NCBI RefSeq assembly: GCF_900240335.1
Contig: NZ_LT964979.1
Location: forward strand, 1,550,001-1,614,000
Length of the DNA stretch: 64,000 bases
Direction: 5' to 3'
Source of the DNA: Flavimobilis massiliensis
GTDB taxonomy: Bacteria; Actinomycetota; Actinomycetes; Actinomycetales; Cellulomonadaceae
Every line of letters begins with the position of its first letter. Within the stretch, counting starts at the first letter, position 1. The notes below the pieces were generated by a model that did no database searches, was not told where the DNA came from, and worked only from the letters and a program-made list of their open reading frames with translations. The position numbers and the translations under genes were made by a program. Positions 41,398 through 50,273 of the stretch are shown piece by piece.

Positions 41398-41904
41398 GCC
41401 GTGCGAACCCGCCGGCCCTCTCGCCACCTCGTCCACGGACCGCAGCGCCTCCGTGACCGCGCCGCACGTCGCGTCCCGCCCGACGAGCAGCTCGGCGCCC
41501 GGCCAGCGCTCCGCGACCTCGGCCGCCTCCCGCTCGCCGGCGACGAGGTCGGGCCTCGCGACGACGACGACCGTCGCGAGAAGGGCCTCGTCGTCCGCCG
41601 CAAGGTGGAGCCGGGCCCGCAGCTCGACGAGCCGGGCACGCTCGACCCACGTGGCGCCGCCGCGCGCACCGAACCGCTCGCGCGGAGGTCCTGCGTGAGA
41701 CCACGCGCCTCGATGCTCTGGGCCGCATGCTCGAAGAGCACGTCCGGTGAGGGCGACGTCGTGGCTGCCCGACGACGTCGCGAGATCGAGCGTCCGCGCG
41801 AGCCATCGCTCGCTCAGCGACTCGTCGGGGGCGAGCTCGTCGCCCTGCGCGTCAACGAGATGAGGATGCGTGCGGTGATCCGGGCCGCGCCCATCCCGAC
41901 ACCG
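41398..41904 (-). pseudogene. Remnant resembling a CHAT-domain protein
   Basis: A minus-strand frame of about 170 codons, open from an upstream TGA near 41907 and lacking a convincing start, contains ATWVERARLVELRARL, REAAEVAERWPGAELLVG and RDATCGAVTEALRSVDEVA, close to the pattern of actinobacterial TPR-CHAT proteases just before their catalytic His (here SHG near 41398). The catalytic half is missing and the frame runs on into unrelated sequence. Assignment is by pattern only. Confidence 0.4.
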
Positions 41905-41917
41905 TGCTCACGAACGC

Positions 41918-41951
41918 CGAAGGCCGGCACCCCGTGGGGTACCGGCCTTCG
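41918..41951 (-). terminator. Terminator after rplA
   Basis: CGAAGGCCGG (41918-41927) pairs with CCGGCCTTCG (41942-41951), with inner ACCCC/GGGGT pairing, 17 bp past the rplA stop. It ends the tRNA-Trp/secE-nusG-rplK-rplA transcript. Confidence 0.8.
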
Positions 41952-41968
41952 GTGAGGGACGTGGCGGC

Positions 41969-42688
41969 TCAGGCCTCCTCGTTCTCCTCGAGGAGCTTCG
42001 TCGTGCGTGTCTGGTCGAGCGGGATGCCCGGGCCGTTCGTCGTCGCGAGCGTCGCCTTCGTGATGTAGCGGCCCTTCGAGGCGGACGGCTTGAGACGAAG
42101 GACCTCGTCGATCGCGGCAGCGTAGTTCTCGACGAGCTGCTCGACCGTGAAGGACGCCTTGCCGATGATGAAGTGGAGGTTCGCGTGCTTGTCGACGCGG
42201 AACTCGATCTTGCCGCCCTTGATGTCCGCGACAGCCTTGGCGACGTCCATGGTCACTGTGCCCGTCTTCGGGTTCGGCATGAGGCCACGGGGGCCGAGCA
42301 CCTTACCGAGACGACCGACCTTGCCCATGAGGTCCGGGGTCGCAACGGCCGAGTCGAAGTCGGTCCAGCCGGCCGCGACCTTCTCGATGAGCTCGTCGCC
42401 GCCGACCTCGTCAGCACCCGCGGCGCGGGCCTGCTCGGCCTTCTCACCGTTGGCGAAGACGATGACGCGGGCGGTCTTGCCCGTGCCGTGGGGGAGGTTG
42501 ACCGTGCCACGGACCATCTGGTCCGCCTTGCGCGGGTCGACGCCGAGGCGGAAGGCGACCTCGACGGTCGAGTCGAACTTCGTGGCCACCGTCTCCTTAG
42601 CGAGGCGAACGGCCTCGAGCGGGGTGTAAAGACGCTCGCGGTCGATCTTCTCCGCGGCGGCACGGTAGGCCTTGCTGCGCGTTGCCAT
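41969..42688 (-). CDS. rplA: 50S ribosomal protein L1
   Basis: L1 forms the mobile L1 stalk at the E site and represses rplKA in many bacteria. The 239-residue product starts MATRSKAYRAAAEKIDRERL and contains the signature LGPRGLMPNPKTGTVTMDV. The ATG at 42686-42688 has AAGGAG upstream; the longer frame is rejected. Co-transcribed with rplK. Confidence 0.97.
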   Translation of the reverse strand: MATRSKAYRAAAEKIDRERLYTPLEAVRLAKETVATKFDSTVEVAFRLGVDPRKADQMVRGTVNLPHGTGKTARVIVFANGEKAEQARAAGADEVGGDELIEKVAAGWTDFDSAVATPDLMGKVGRLGKVLGPRGLMPNPKTGTVTMDVAKAVADIKGGKIEFRVDKHANLHFIIGKASFTVEQLVENYAAAIDEVLRLKPSASKGRYITKATLATTNGPGIPLDQTRTTKLLEENEEA

Positions 42689-42754
42689 CTGCTTCTCCTT
42701 GATATGAGCAGTCGTGGTGCGGGTCCGCGCGGACCCTGCCACTGGGGGTGGGGT

Positions 42755-42781
42755 ACGCCGCCCGGCGGTGCCGGGCGGCGT
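42755..42781 (-). other. Hairpin between rplK and rplA
   Basis: An 11- to 12-bp GC stem with a 4-base loop (about 42755-42765 with 42770-42781) lies just after the rplK stop. It is an intra-operon hairpin that might tune rplA, in the spacer where L1-binding RNA could also lie. Confidence 0.45.
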
Positions 42782-42789
42782 GGTGGGCG

Positions 42790-43221
42790 TCAGCCCTCGA
42801 CGGTGATGCCCATCGAACGAGCCGTGCCCGCGATGATCTTCGACGCGGCCTCGAGGTCGTTCGCGTTGAGGTCCTCGAGCTTCGTCTGGGCAATCTCACG
42901 CACCTGGTCGGCCGTGATCTTCGCGACCTTCACCGTGTGCGGGGTCGCGGAGCCCTTGTCGATGCCCGCAGCCTTCTTGATGAGCTGGGCCGCCGGCGGC
43001 GTCTTGAGGATGAACGTGAACGAACGGTCCTCGTAGACGGTGATCTCGACGGGGATGACGTTGCCGCGCTGCGACTCAGTCGCCGCGTTGTACGCCTTGC
43101 AGAACTCCATGATGTTGACGCCGTGCTGACCGAGCGCGGGGCCGATCGGCGGCGCGGGGTTAGCCGCACCGGCGTTGATCTGGAGCTTGATGAGGCCGGA
43201 GACCTTCTTCTTGGGAGGCAT
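42790..43221 (-). CDS. rplK: 50S ribosomal protein L11
   Basis: L11 forms the GTPase-associated centre with 23S rRNA and is needed for RelA activation. The 143-residue product starts [20 protein letters not shown] and contains [19 protein letters not shown], the thiostrepton-contact proline-rich helix, in wild-type form. Full length. ATG at 43219-43221 with GGAAGG upstream. Confidence 0.98.
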
Positions 43222-43291
43222 GAGCCTTCCTTCCTTCGTTGTGGACCGACGCCGTGGGCGATGACCCGGTTGCAGTGCCCTCGGGCACGAC

Positions 43292-44032
43292 TCAGATCTT
43301 GGCGACCTGGTCGAACGAGAGCTCGACCGGGGTCTCCCGGCCGAAGATGGAGACGAGGACCTTGAGCTTCTGCGCCTCCGCGTTGATCTCGGAGATCGTC
43401 GCGGGCAGGGTCTCGAAGGGACCGTCGGTGACGGTGACCGACTCGCCGACCGTGAAGTCGACGAGGATCGTACCGCCGGCCGCCTTCGCGGCAGGCTTCG
43501 CGGCCTCCGCCTTGGGGGCGATGGTCGGCGCGAGCATCGAGAAGACCTCGTCGTGGGTGAGCGGGACGGGCTGGTGCGTGTGACCGACGAAGCCCGTGAC
43601 GCCCGGCGTGTGACGCACGGCGCCCCACGACTCGTCGGTGAGCTCCATGCGGACGAGGACGTAGCCGGGGATGCGGACGCGACGGACAAGCTTCTTCTGC
43701 GCGTTCTTGATCTCCGTCACCTCCTCCATGGGCACCTCGACCTGGAAGATGTAGTCCTCCATGTTGAGGGACTGGGTGCGGTTCTCGAGGTTCGCCTTGA
43801 CGCGGTTCTCGTAGCCTGCATAGGAGTGGATGACGTACCAGTCACCCTCCTGGCGGCGGAGCTCCGCGCGGAACGCCTCGAGCGGATCGGCCTCCTCGTA
43901 GCCGTCGGGCGTCTCCTCTGTGAGGTCGACCTCGACCTCGGCGGAGGCGTCGTCCGTGGCCTCGACGGCCTCGATGTTCTCGGTCGCGGGCTCGACGACT
44001 TCGGGCGTCGGCTCCTGCTGTTCCTGGGACAC
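43292..44032 (-). CDS. nusG: Transcription termination/antitermination factor NusG
   Basis: NusG binds RNA polymerase and links it to Rho or the ribosome. The 246-residue product has a long acidic N-terminal extension (about 60 residues, Glu/Ala-rich) typical of actinobacteria, the NGN domain from GDWYVIHSYAGYENRVKANL to VRHTPGVTGFVG, and the C-terminal KOW domain VGESVTVTDGPF. GTG start at 44030-44032. Between secE and rplK as usual. Confidence 0.96.
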   Translation of the reverse strand: MSQEQQEPTPEVVEPATENIEAVEATDDASAEVEVDLTEETPDGYEEADPLEAFRAELRRQEGDWYVIHSYAGYENRVKANLENRTQSLNMEDYIFQVEVPMEEVTEIKNAQKKLVRRVRIPGYVLVRMELTDESWGAVRHTPGVTGFVGHTHQPVPLTHDEVFSMLAPTIAPKAEAAKPAAKAAGGTILVDFTVGESVTVTDGPFETLPATISEINAEAQKLKVLVSIFGRETPVELSFDQVAKI

Positions 44033-44085
44033 GTACGGACCTGCTTCCTTGAGACTGCTACGAGCTGGGGGCGTGGCGTCGGCGG

Positions 44086-44379
44086 TCAGCCGAAGAGCCA
44101 GGCTGCGGCCGCGCCGAGCCCGAGGTCCAGCACGAAGACGACCGCGGTAAAGACGGTGACGAAGATGAGGACGACCGTCACGAGCTTGCCGAGCTCGGCG
44201 CGCGTCGGGGTCGTGACCTTCTTGATCTCGGCGACGACCTGGCGAACGAAGAGCGCGATCCGCTCGAAGAAGCCCGAGATCCGGCCGAAGAAACCACGCT
44301 TGGCCTTCGGGGCTGCGGCCGGGGCACGCTCGACGGCTGCGGCGTCTGCCCCCTGGGCCTCTGCGGCCGATTCGCTCAC
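44086..44379 (-). CDS. secE: Preprotein translocase subunit SecE
   Basis: SecE stabilises SecY in the Sec translocon. The 97-residue product has an Ala-rich N-terminus, then FVRQVVAEIKKVTTPTRAEL, the conserved amphipathic region, and one transmembrane helix VTVVLIFVTVFTAVVFVLDL. Start GTG (44377-44379) with GAGGGA upstream. It lies 119 bp after tRNA-Trp and 53 bp before nusG. Confidence 0.96.
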   Translation of the reverse strand: MSESAAEAQGADAAAVERAPAAAPKAKRGFFGRISGFFERIALFVRQVVAEIKKVTTPTRAELGKLVTVVLIFVTVFTAVVFVLDLGLGAAAAWLFG

Positions 44380-44498
44380 GATGATGTCCCTCGGTCGGCG
44401 CGCTCGTCAGCGCGTGCGTCGTCGATGTCGGCACCGCCGGACGCCGACGGCGTGACGACTGCACCTGCACCCGCGTCGTCACGATGACGAGCGATGCG

Positions 44499-44571
44499 CA
44501 GGGTAGACAGGACTCGAACCTGCAACCTGCGGTTTTGGAGACCGCTGCGCTACCAATTGCGCCACTACCCT
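44499..44571 (-). tRNA. trnW: tRNA-Trp (CCA)
   Basis: On the minus strand a 73-nt cloverleaf starts AGGGTAGTGGCGCAATTGGT, has anticodon loop CTCCAAA (anticodon CCA) and T-arm GGTTCGAGTCC, and ends CTACCCT-G. CCA is not encoded. It lies directly upstream of secE, the usual actinobacterial order. Confidence 0.95.
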
Positions 44572-44627
44572 TCGGGGCCTGCCCGCCCCGGCGACCGGCT
44601 CCCTCACGGAGGGCACGGCCTATCGGG

Positions 44628-44643
44628 GTGGTTCGAACCACCG
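44628..44643. promoter_or_regulatory. 16-bp perfect palindrome at the tRNA-Trp/secE start site
   Basis: GGTGGTTCGAACCACC is a perfect palindrome beginning 8 bases downstream of the -10 box of the tRNA-Trp promoter, so it covers the transcription start. It is also 117 bp upstream of the adenosine deaminase gene on the other strand. It could be an operator or start-site hairpin; no regulator is identified. Confidence 0.45.
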
Positions 44644-44651
44644 ACAGCACA

Positions 44652-44681
44652 CTGTACCCGCTCCGGCGCCGGCATCCCAAT
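44652..44681 (-). promoter_or_regulatory. Promoter of tRNA-Trp-secE-nusG
   Basis: On the minus strand TTGGGA (44676-44681) and TACAGT (44652-44657) are 18 bases apart. Transcription would start near 44645, about 75 bases before the tRNA 5' end. Confidence 0.6.
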
Positions 44682-44759
44682 CCGACCGCGTCACACCCCC
44701 GCCACCTCCCGCGGGGCCGTCCGGCCCCGCCCGCGACCGATCCTTGCGACACTGGGACC

Positions 44760-45782
44760 GTGCGCGACCTCGCCAGCCTGCCCAAGGCGCACCTGCATCT
44801 GCACTTCACCGGGTCCATGCGCCCGACGACGCTCGTCGACCTCGCGCGCCGCCACGGCATCCGGCTCCCCGCCGCGCTCACGAGCGGCGATCCCCTGCGC
44901 CTCGAGCCGTCCGAACGTGGCTGGTTCCGTTTTCAGCGTCTCTACGACGCGGCGCGCGCGTGCATCCGCAGCGAAGCGGACATGCGTCGCCTCGTCCGCG
45001 AGGCAGCCGAGGACGACGCCGCAGAGGGTTCGGGACGGCTCGAGATCCAGGTCGACCCCACCTCCTACGCACCCTTCGTCGGCGGTCTCACCCCCGCGCT
45101 CGAGATCGTCCTCGACGAGGCTCGGTCCGCGAGCGCCGAGACCGGGACGGAGGTCGGCGTCGTCGTCGCCGCGTCCCGCACCCGCCACCCGCTCGACGCG
45201 CGCACCCTCGCCCGGCTCGCCGCCCGCCACGCGGGCGACCACCCCGGCGGCGTCGTCGGCTTCGGGCTCAGCAACGACGAGCGCCGCGGCCTCACCTCCG
45301 AGTTCGCCGCGGCGTTCCGCATCGCCCGGCGCGCCGGCCTCGCGAGCCTCCCACACGGAGGCGAGCTGCTCGGCCCCGACCACCTGCGCGTCGTCCTCGA
45401 CGAGCTCGCACCCGACCGCCTCGGCCACGGCGTGCGCACCGCCGAGGACCCGTACCTGCTCGACGAGGTCGTGCGGCGCGGCATCGCCCTCGAGGTGTGC
45501 CCCGACTCCAACGTGTCCCTCGGCGTCTACCCGGGGCTCGCAGAGCTCCCACTGCGCACGCTCGTCGACTCCGGCGCCCGCATCGCTCTCGGCGCGGACG
45601 ATCCCCTCCTCTTCGGCCCGCGGCTCACCGCGCAGTACGAGCACGCCCGCACCGTCCACGGTCTCACCGACGACGAGCTCGCCGGGCTCGCACGTTCGAG
45701 CGTCGCCGCGTCTTACGCCTCCCCTGCGGCGCGAGCCCGGATGCTCGACGGGATCGACGCGTGGCTGAGGTCCCCCGCATGA
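44760..45782 (+). CDS. add: Adenosine deaminase family hydrolase
   Basis: Converts adenosine to inosine, or a related purine substrate. The 340-residue TIM-barrel protein has the metal site HLHLHFTGS near residue 11, SLPHGGEL, RLGHGVRTAEDP and the LGADDPLLFG aspartate pair. All catalytic residues are visible. Start is GTG 44760; the open frame extends upstream over the tRNA gene and is rejected. Its stop overlaps the ATG of the histidine kinase, an unusual operon partner. Confidence 0.87.
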   Translation: MRDLASLPKAHLHLHFTGSMRPTTLVDLARRHGIRLPAALTSGDPLRLEPSERGWFRFQRLYDAARACIRSEADMRRLVREAAEDDAAEGSGRLEIQVDPTSYAPFVGGLTPALEIVLDEARSASAETGTEVGVVVAASRTRHPLDARTLARLAARHAGDHPGGVVGFGLSNDERRGLTSEFAAAFRIARRAGLASLPHGGELLGPDHLRVVLDELAPDRLGHGVRTAEDPYLLDEVVRRGIALEVCPDSNVSLGVYPGLAELPLRTLVDSGARIALGADDPLLFGPRLTAQYEHARTVHGLTDDELAGLARSSVAASYASPAARARMLDGIDAWLRSPA

Positions 45783-47281
45783 GCGCGACGACGCCACGAC
45801 GCGGGCTGCGCGCACGGTTCGCCGCGACGAGCGTCCGGGCACGGATCCTCTCCGTCGTCGTCGTGCTCGCCGCGCTCAGCCTCGCCGCCGCAGGCCTCAC
45901 CGCCCACTCCCTTCAGATGCGCGTCGTCGACGCCCGGATCTCCGCCGACCTCCGCGCGAGCTACTCCGAGTTCCAGCACCTCGCGACCGACGGCCGCGAC
46001 CCCGCGACCGGCGACGCCTTCACGAGCCCGCGCGCGCTCGTCCGCGCGACCATGCAGCTCAAGGTGCCCGCCCGCAACGAGGGCATGATCGGCTTCGTCA
46101 ACGACAGGCTCGCCTTCACGGCCGCCGAGACCACGGCGCTGCGCCTCGAGGACGACGCCGAACTCCTCGCGGCCCTCACCGCCCCCGGCCACGAGACGCA
46201 GTCCCGCGTGAAGAGCCTCACGACCGACCGCACGACCTACACGTACCTCGTCATCCCCGTCGTCCTCAGCGCGTCGCAGGAGACCGGCGCGATCATCCGC
46301 GCGTACGACAGGAACGCCGAGCTCGCGACGCTCCGCCGCACCTACGGCACGTTCGCGCTCGTCGGGCTTGGGTCCCTCCTCGGCGTCGCAGCCGTCGGCT
46401 GGATCCTCGCGGGCCGGCTCCTGCGTCCCGTCCGCGAGCTCGACGAGGCCGCCCGCGCGATCGGCGACGGGACCGAGCTCGCGCGGCGCATCCCCGTGAC
46501 GAGCGGCGACGACCTCGGCCGGCTCACCGTCACCGTCAACGGCATGCTCGACCGCCTCGAGGAGGCGTTCGCGTCGCAGCGCCAGCTGCTCGACGACGTC
46601 GGGCACGAGCTGCGCACTCCCGTGACGATCGTCCGCGGGCACCTCGAGCTCATGGACCCCGACGACCCGGACGACGTCCGCGCCGCGCGCGACGTCGCGC
46701 TCGCCGAGCTCGCTCGCTCGTCACGCCTCCTCGACGACCTCATGGTCCTCGCCACGTCCTCACGCCCCGACTTCGTCACGCCCGAGCCCGTCGACCTCGG
46801 CCGTCTCACCGACGACCTCCACGACACGCTCCGCGGGCTCGCCGACCGCCGCTGGCGCGTCGACGCACGCGCCGACGCGGTCGTCGCGCTCGACGCCCAG
46901 CGCGTCACCCAGGCCGTCGCCCAGCTCGCTGCGAACGCGGTCCGCCACACGGCCGACGGCGACGAGATCGCCCTCGGCAGCCGCCTCACGACCGACGACG
47001 ACGGCATGACGGTCGCCGAGGTCTTCGTCCGCGACACCGGCCCCGGGATCCCCGCCGAGGAGCGCGCCCGCGTCCTCGAACGCTTCGCACGCGGCCCGGG
47101 CGCGCACAAGCACCGCGACGGCGCAGGTCTCGGCCTCGCGATCGTCCAGGCGATCGCGCACGCCCACGGCGGCACCCTCGTCGTCGACGACGCGCCCGGC
47201 GGCGGCGCCCTTCTCACGCTGCGGCTGCCAGCACCCGGAGCCGCGACGCACCCCACCGACCCCGACACCCCAGGGAGCTGA
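45779..47281 (+). CDS. Sensor histidine kinase (OmpR-partner type)
   Basis: 500-residue membrane kinase: helix at about residues 22-45, an external sensor region to about 195, second helix (FALVGLGSLLGVAAVGWILA), HAMP domain (RPVRELDEAARAIGDG), HisKA box HELRTPVTIVRGHLEL, N-box AQLAANAVRHTADGDEIALG and ATP lid DTGPGIPAEER with GLGLAIVQAIAHAHGG. Coupled to the deaminase by ATGA and followed 1 bp later by its regulator. Target genes are unknown. Confidence 0.9.
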   Translation: MSATTPRRGLRARFAATSVRARILSVVVVLAALSLAAAGLTAHSLQMRVVDARISADLRASYSEFQHLATDGRDPATGDAFTSPRALVRATMQLKVPARNEGMIGFVNDRLAFTAAETTALRLEDDAELLAALTAPGHETQSRVKSLTTDRTTYTYLVIPVVLSASQETGAIIRAYDRNAELATLRRTYGTFALVGLGSLLGVAAVGWILAGRLLRPVRELDEAARAIGDGTELARRIPVTSGDDLGRLTVTVNGMLDRLEEAFASQRQLLDDVGHELRTPVTIVRGHLELMDPDDPDDVRAARDVALAELARSSRLLDDLMVLATSSRPDFVTPEPVDLGRLTDDLHDTLRGLADRRWRVDARADAVVALDAQRVTQAVAQLAANAVRHTADGDEIALGSRLTTDDDGMTVAEVFVRDTGPGIPAEERARVLERFARGPGAHKHRDGAGLGLAIVQAIAHAHGGTLVVDDAPGGGALLTLRLPAPGAATHPTDPDTPGS

Positions 47282-47282
47282 C

Positions 47283-47960
<678 letters not shown>

Positions 47961-47965
47961 CACAA

Positions 47966-48002
47966 CGATGCCCGGCCCACCGGGACGGTGGGCCGGGCAT
48001 CG
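47966..48002 (+). terminator. Terminator after the deaminase-kinase-regulator operon
   Basis: A perfect 16-bp stem (47966-47981 with 47987-48002) with a 5-base loop begins 5 bp after the regulator stop. It also faces the convergent Ser/Pro/Val-repeat gene. Confidence 0.88.
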
Positions 48003-48065
48003 TCGGCGCGGCAGACGGCAGGGGGCGTCGACCGCGACGGCGCCGCTCAGCAGCGGCAGCTCAGG

Positions 48066-48542
48066 TCAGTCCTCAGCGGACGGGACCGACGGCACCGAGA
48101 CGGGCGACGCAGCCGTCCTCGGGGAGACCGGCGAGGCCGGAGTCTTCGGCGACGCCGGCGACGCGACCGACTTCGCCGAGACCGTCGAGCGCGGCGTCAC
48201 GGGCGACGCGACCGAGACGGGGGACTTCACCGACACCGGGGAGACGACGGTCTGCGGCGTCACCGGCGAGACGACCGACTGCGGCGTCACGGGCGAGACG
48301 ACCGAGACCGGGCTCACGGGGGACACCGGCGACGGCGAGGTGATCGCGGACGGGACTGCGGTCGCACCCGCCGTCGGCTCGACCGTGGGGGCCGCCGTCG
48401 CCGTCGTGCCCTCGGTCGAGCGCAGTTCGACGCCCGGGCCGACGATGTCGTCACGGCTGTCACCTGCGAACGCCGCGTCGAGACCTGCGCCGACACCGAG
48501 GATGCCCACCGCACCCGTGACGATCCATGCACCCGTGTTCAT
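48066..48542 (-). CDS. Exported or membrane-anchored protein with Ser-Pro-Val repeats
   Basis: 158 residues. An N-terminal hydrophobic stretch (WIVTGAVGILGVGAGLDAAF) is a signal or anchor, then a short charged segment, then from about residue 70 a low-complexity tail of SPVSPVS, SPVTPQ and SPVSVKSP units with no Cys or aromatic residues. No function recognised; such tails often form extended cell-surface stalks. ATG start, no close neighbours on its strand. Confidence 0.6.
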   Translation of the reverse strand: MNTGAWIVTGAVGILGVGAGLDAAFAGDSRDDIVGPGVELRSTEGTTATAAPTVEPTAGATAVPSAITSPSPVSPVSPVSVVSPVTPQSVVSPVTPQTVVSPVSVKSPVSVASPVTPRSTVSAKSVASPASPKTPASPVSPRTAASPVSVPSVPSAED

Positions 48543-48913
48543 CGTTCTGCCCTCCGGTCAGTCCCGGGACGCCAGTCTGGCGTCCCGTCCTGGAACCATC
48601 CTGCGACCCCTGCATGAGAGGTCGAGGAAGCACACATGAGAACCCTCTCATGTGCGGCGGGCCGCGCATGCGACGAGCCCGCCGTCCGGGGGAAACGGCG
48701 GGCCCGCGCGAGCACCCGTGGCGCTCCGCCCGGTCTGCGGTCAGGGTTCCGCGCCGGACATCTCGATCTTCTCTCCGCACACTTCGGGTCGCGAGGTGAG
48801 AGGACCGAGGTTCACGTCCGCCCGCCCCCGAGGTCGCCCTCGTCACCCGACGGCCTCACCCCGCAGCTGCCGTCGTCACCCGGCCTCGCCCGCGTCGCCC
48901 CACCGCCGGGCGC
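48543..48913. other. Non-coding spacer with two inverted repeats
   Basis: No credible gene. CATGAGAGG at about 48612 and CCTCTCATG at about 48645 form a 9-bp inverted repeat upstream of the repeat-protein gene and may be an operator. GCCCGCCGT (48677-48685) pairs with ACGGCGGGC (48695-48703), a possible terminator for the minus-strand kinase gene that ends at 48914. Confidence 0.5.
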
Positions 48914-50176
48914 TCAGAAGCGCGCGGCGTCGGCGAGCAGCGCCTCCGCCGCCTCGAGCCGGCCGACCGCGTCCCGTCGGGCCGCGTCGTCCCGATGGTT
49001 CGCCGGCATGCTCGCGAGCAGCGACAGCACGACGCCCGCCGCACGCGCCCGCAACGACCCCGGGTGCACCGCACGGTCGAACACCGACAGCCAGCGCGCG
49101 ACCGTCGTCGGCACGTGGACGTACGTCTGCGGCGCGAGGCACGGCAGCACCGTGAGGTGCCCGACGAGGCACGCGAGATCGTCGACGCGCTGCCCCGGGC
49201 CGATCGTGTCGACATCGAGGAGCGCCGTGATCGCCACACCCGTCATGAGAATGTTCGCCGCGTGGAAGTCACCGTGCGTCGGCACGAGCGGCCCCTGGCC
49301 GAAGCGCTCGATCTCCGACGCGACCCCGTGCTGGAGCGCCATGATCCGCTCCACATGCTCGGGCAGCACGTTGCACGCCGCGTCCGCGTAGTGCCGCGAC
49401 CGCTCCGCCCACGGCCGCCGCAGCGGCAGATCCATCGCCTCCGGCGCGATCGCGTCGAGGCACGCGAGAAGGTCCCGCGGATCGACACCCGCCGCGCCGT
49501 CGCGCGCGAGGAGCTCGGGAAGCGGCTCCCCCTGCGCCTGCGGGAACACGAGCACGGCCTCGGGCCACACGTCCTGGACCGGCGGCGCGCCCGCCGGCTC
49601 CGCGCACCGGTTGCGCACGAGCAGACCCTCGAGCTGGTCCCGCCGGACCACCTTGAGGAAGACCCGCCGACGGTTCGTCGTGAGACTCAGCACCGCACGA
49701 CGCATCGGCCGGTAGCCGATGAGCTCGAGGACGGCCGCGCCGGGATCACCGTCAAGCCCCGTCCGTGCGGCCGCGCTCGTCACGTCCGACGCCGCGACCA
49801 GGCCCGGCAGCAGCGGATCGTCCGGGTGACGCCACGCGTGCACGACACGGTCGCCGTTCGCAAGACGCATGACGTGCGCGAGACCTGCCGGGTCCGCGTC
49901 GTCGACCGATCCCGTCGTGAGGAGCACGTAGTCGGGCCGCGACTCGGCGTCACCGGAGACCCGCACCCGGACGTCGTACCCGACGGTCACCCCGGCCCCG
50001 GGCCGGTGGTGGACCTCGTGGACCTCCGCGCTCACGAGCGACCCGCCCGCCGCAGCGACGAACGCCCCGACGGCGTCGAGCGCCTCAGGGCCCGTGAGCC
50101 ACGCGATGTCCTGCGTCTCGCGCAACGCGCGCGCGTCGCGCGCCGTCGGCCGTGACGGCACCGAGGAGGAGGGCAT
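48914..50176 (-). CDS. APH-family phosphotransferase (kinase-like)
   Basis: 420 residues. The C-terminal half has the aminoglycoside phosphotransferase/choline kinase fold: catalytic loop VPTHGDFHAANILM and metal motif ALLDVDTIG. The N-terminal half contains a lysine region VFLKVVRR. The substrate cannot be told from sequence; resistance is not implied, and a sugar or metabolite kinase is equally possible. ATG 50174-50176 is chosen with GGGAG upstream; the long frame beyond is a shadow of murB. Confidence 0.75.
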   Translation of the reverse strand: MPSSSVPSRPTARDARALRETQDIAWLTGPEALDAVGAFVAAAGGSLVSAEVHEVHHRPGAGVTVGYDVRVRVSGDAESRPDYVLLTTGSVDDADPAGLAHVMRLANGDRVVHAWRHPDDPLLPGLVAASDVTSAAARTGLDGDPGAAVLELIGYRPMRRAVLSLTTNRRRVFLKVVRRDQLEGLLVRNRCAEPAGAPPVQDVWPEAVLVFPQAQGEPLPELLARDGAAGVDPRDLLACLDAIAPEAMDLPLRRPWAERSRHYADAACNVLPEHVERIMALQHGVASEIERFGQGPLVPTHGDFHAANILMTGVAITALLDVDTIGPGQRVDDLACLVGHLTVLPCLAPQTYVHVPTTVARWLSVFDRAVHPGSLRARAAGVVLSLLASMPANHRDDAARRDAVGRLEAAEALLADAARF

Positions 50177-50273
50177 CATGCTCCCAGTAGACAACGGAAG
50201 ACCACCTTCGCGCAGGCCGACGGGCTCCCCGGCGCGTCGCCAGGACCCGTCGCCGGGTGCGGCCCGGCGAGGC

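Noticed and set aside
41018..41806. 262-codon minus-strand frame between rplA and rplJ
   Set aside because: It is an Arg/Ala/Gly-rich shadow. The CHAT-like signal is in another frame of the same strand.
48914..50176. Calling the APH-family kinase an aminoglycoside resistance gene
   Set aside because: Only the generic kinase loop and DxD motif are visible; many metabolic kinases share them, so resistance is not supported.
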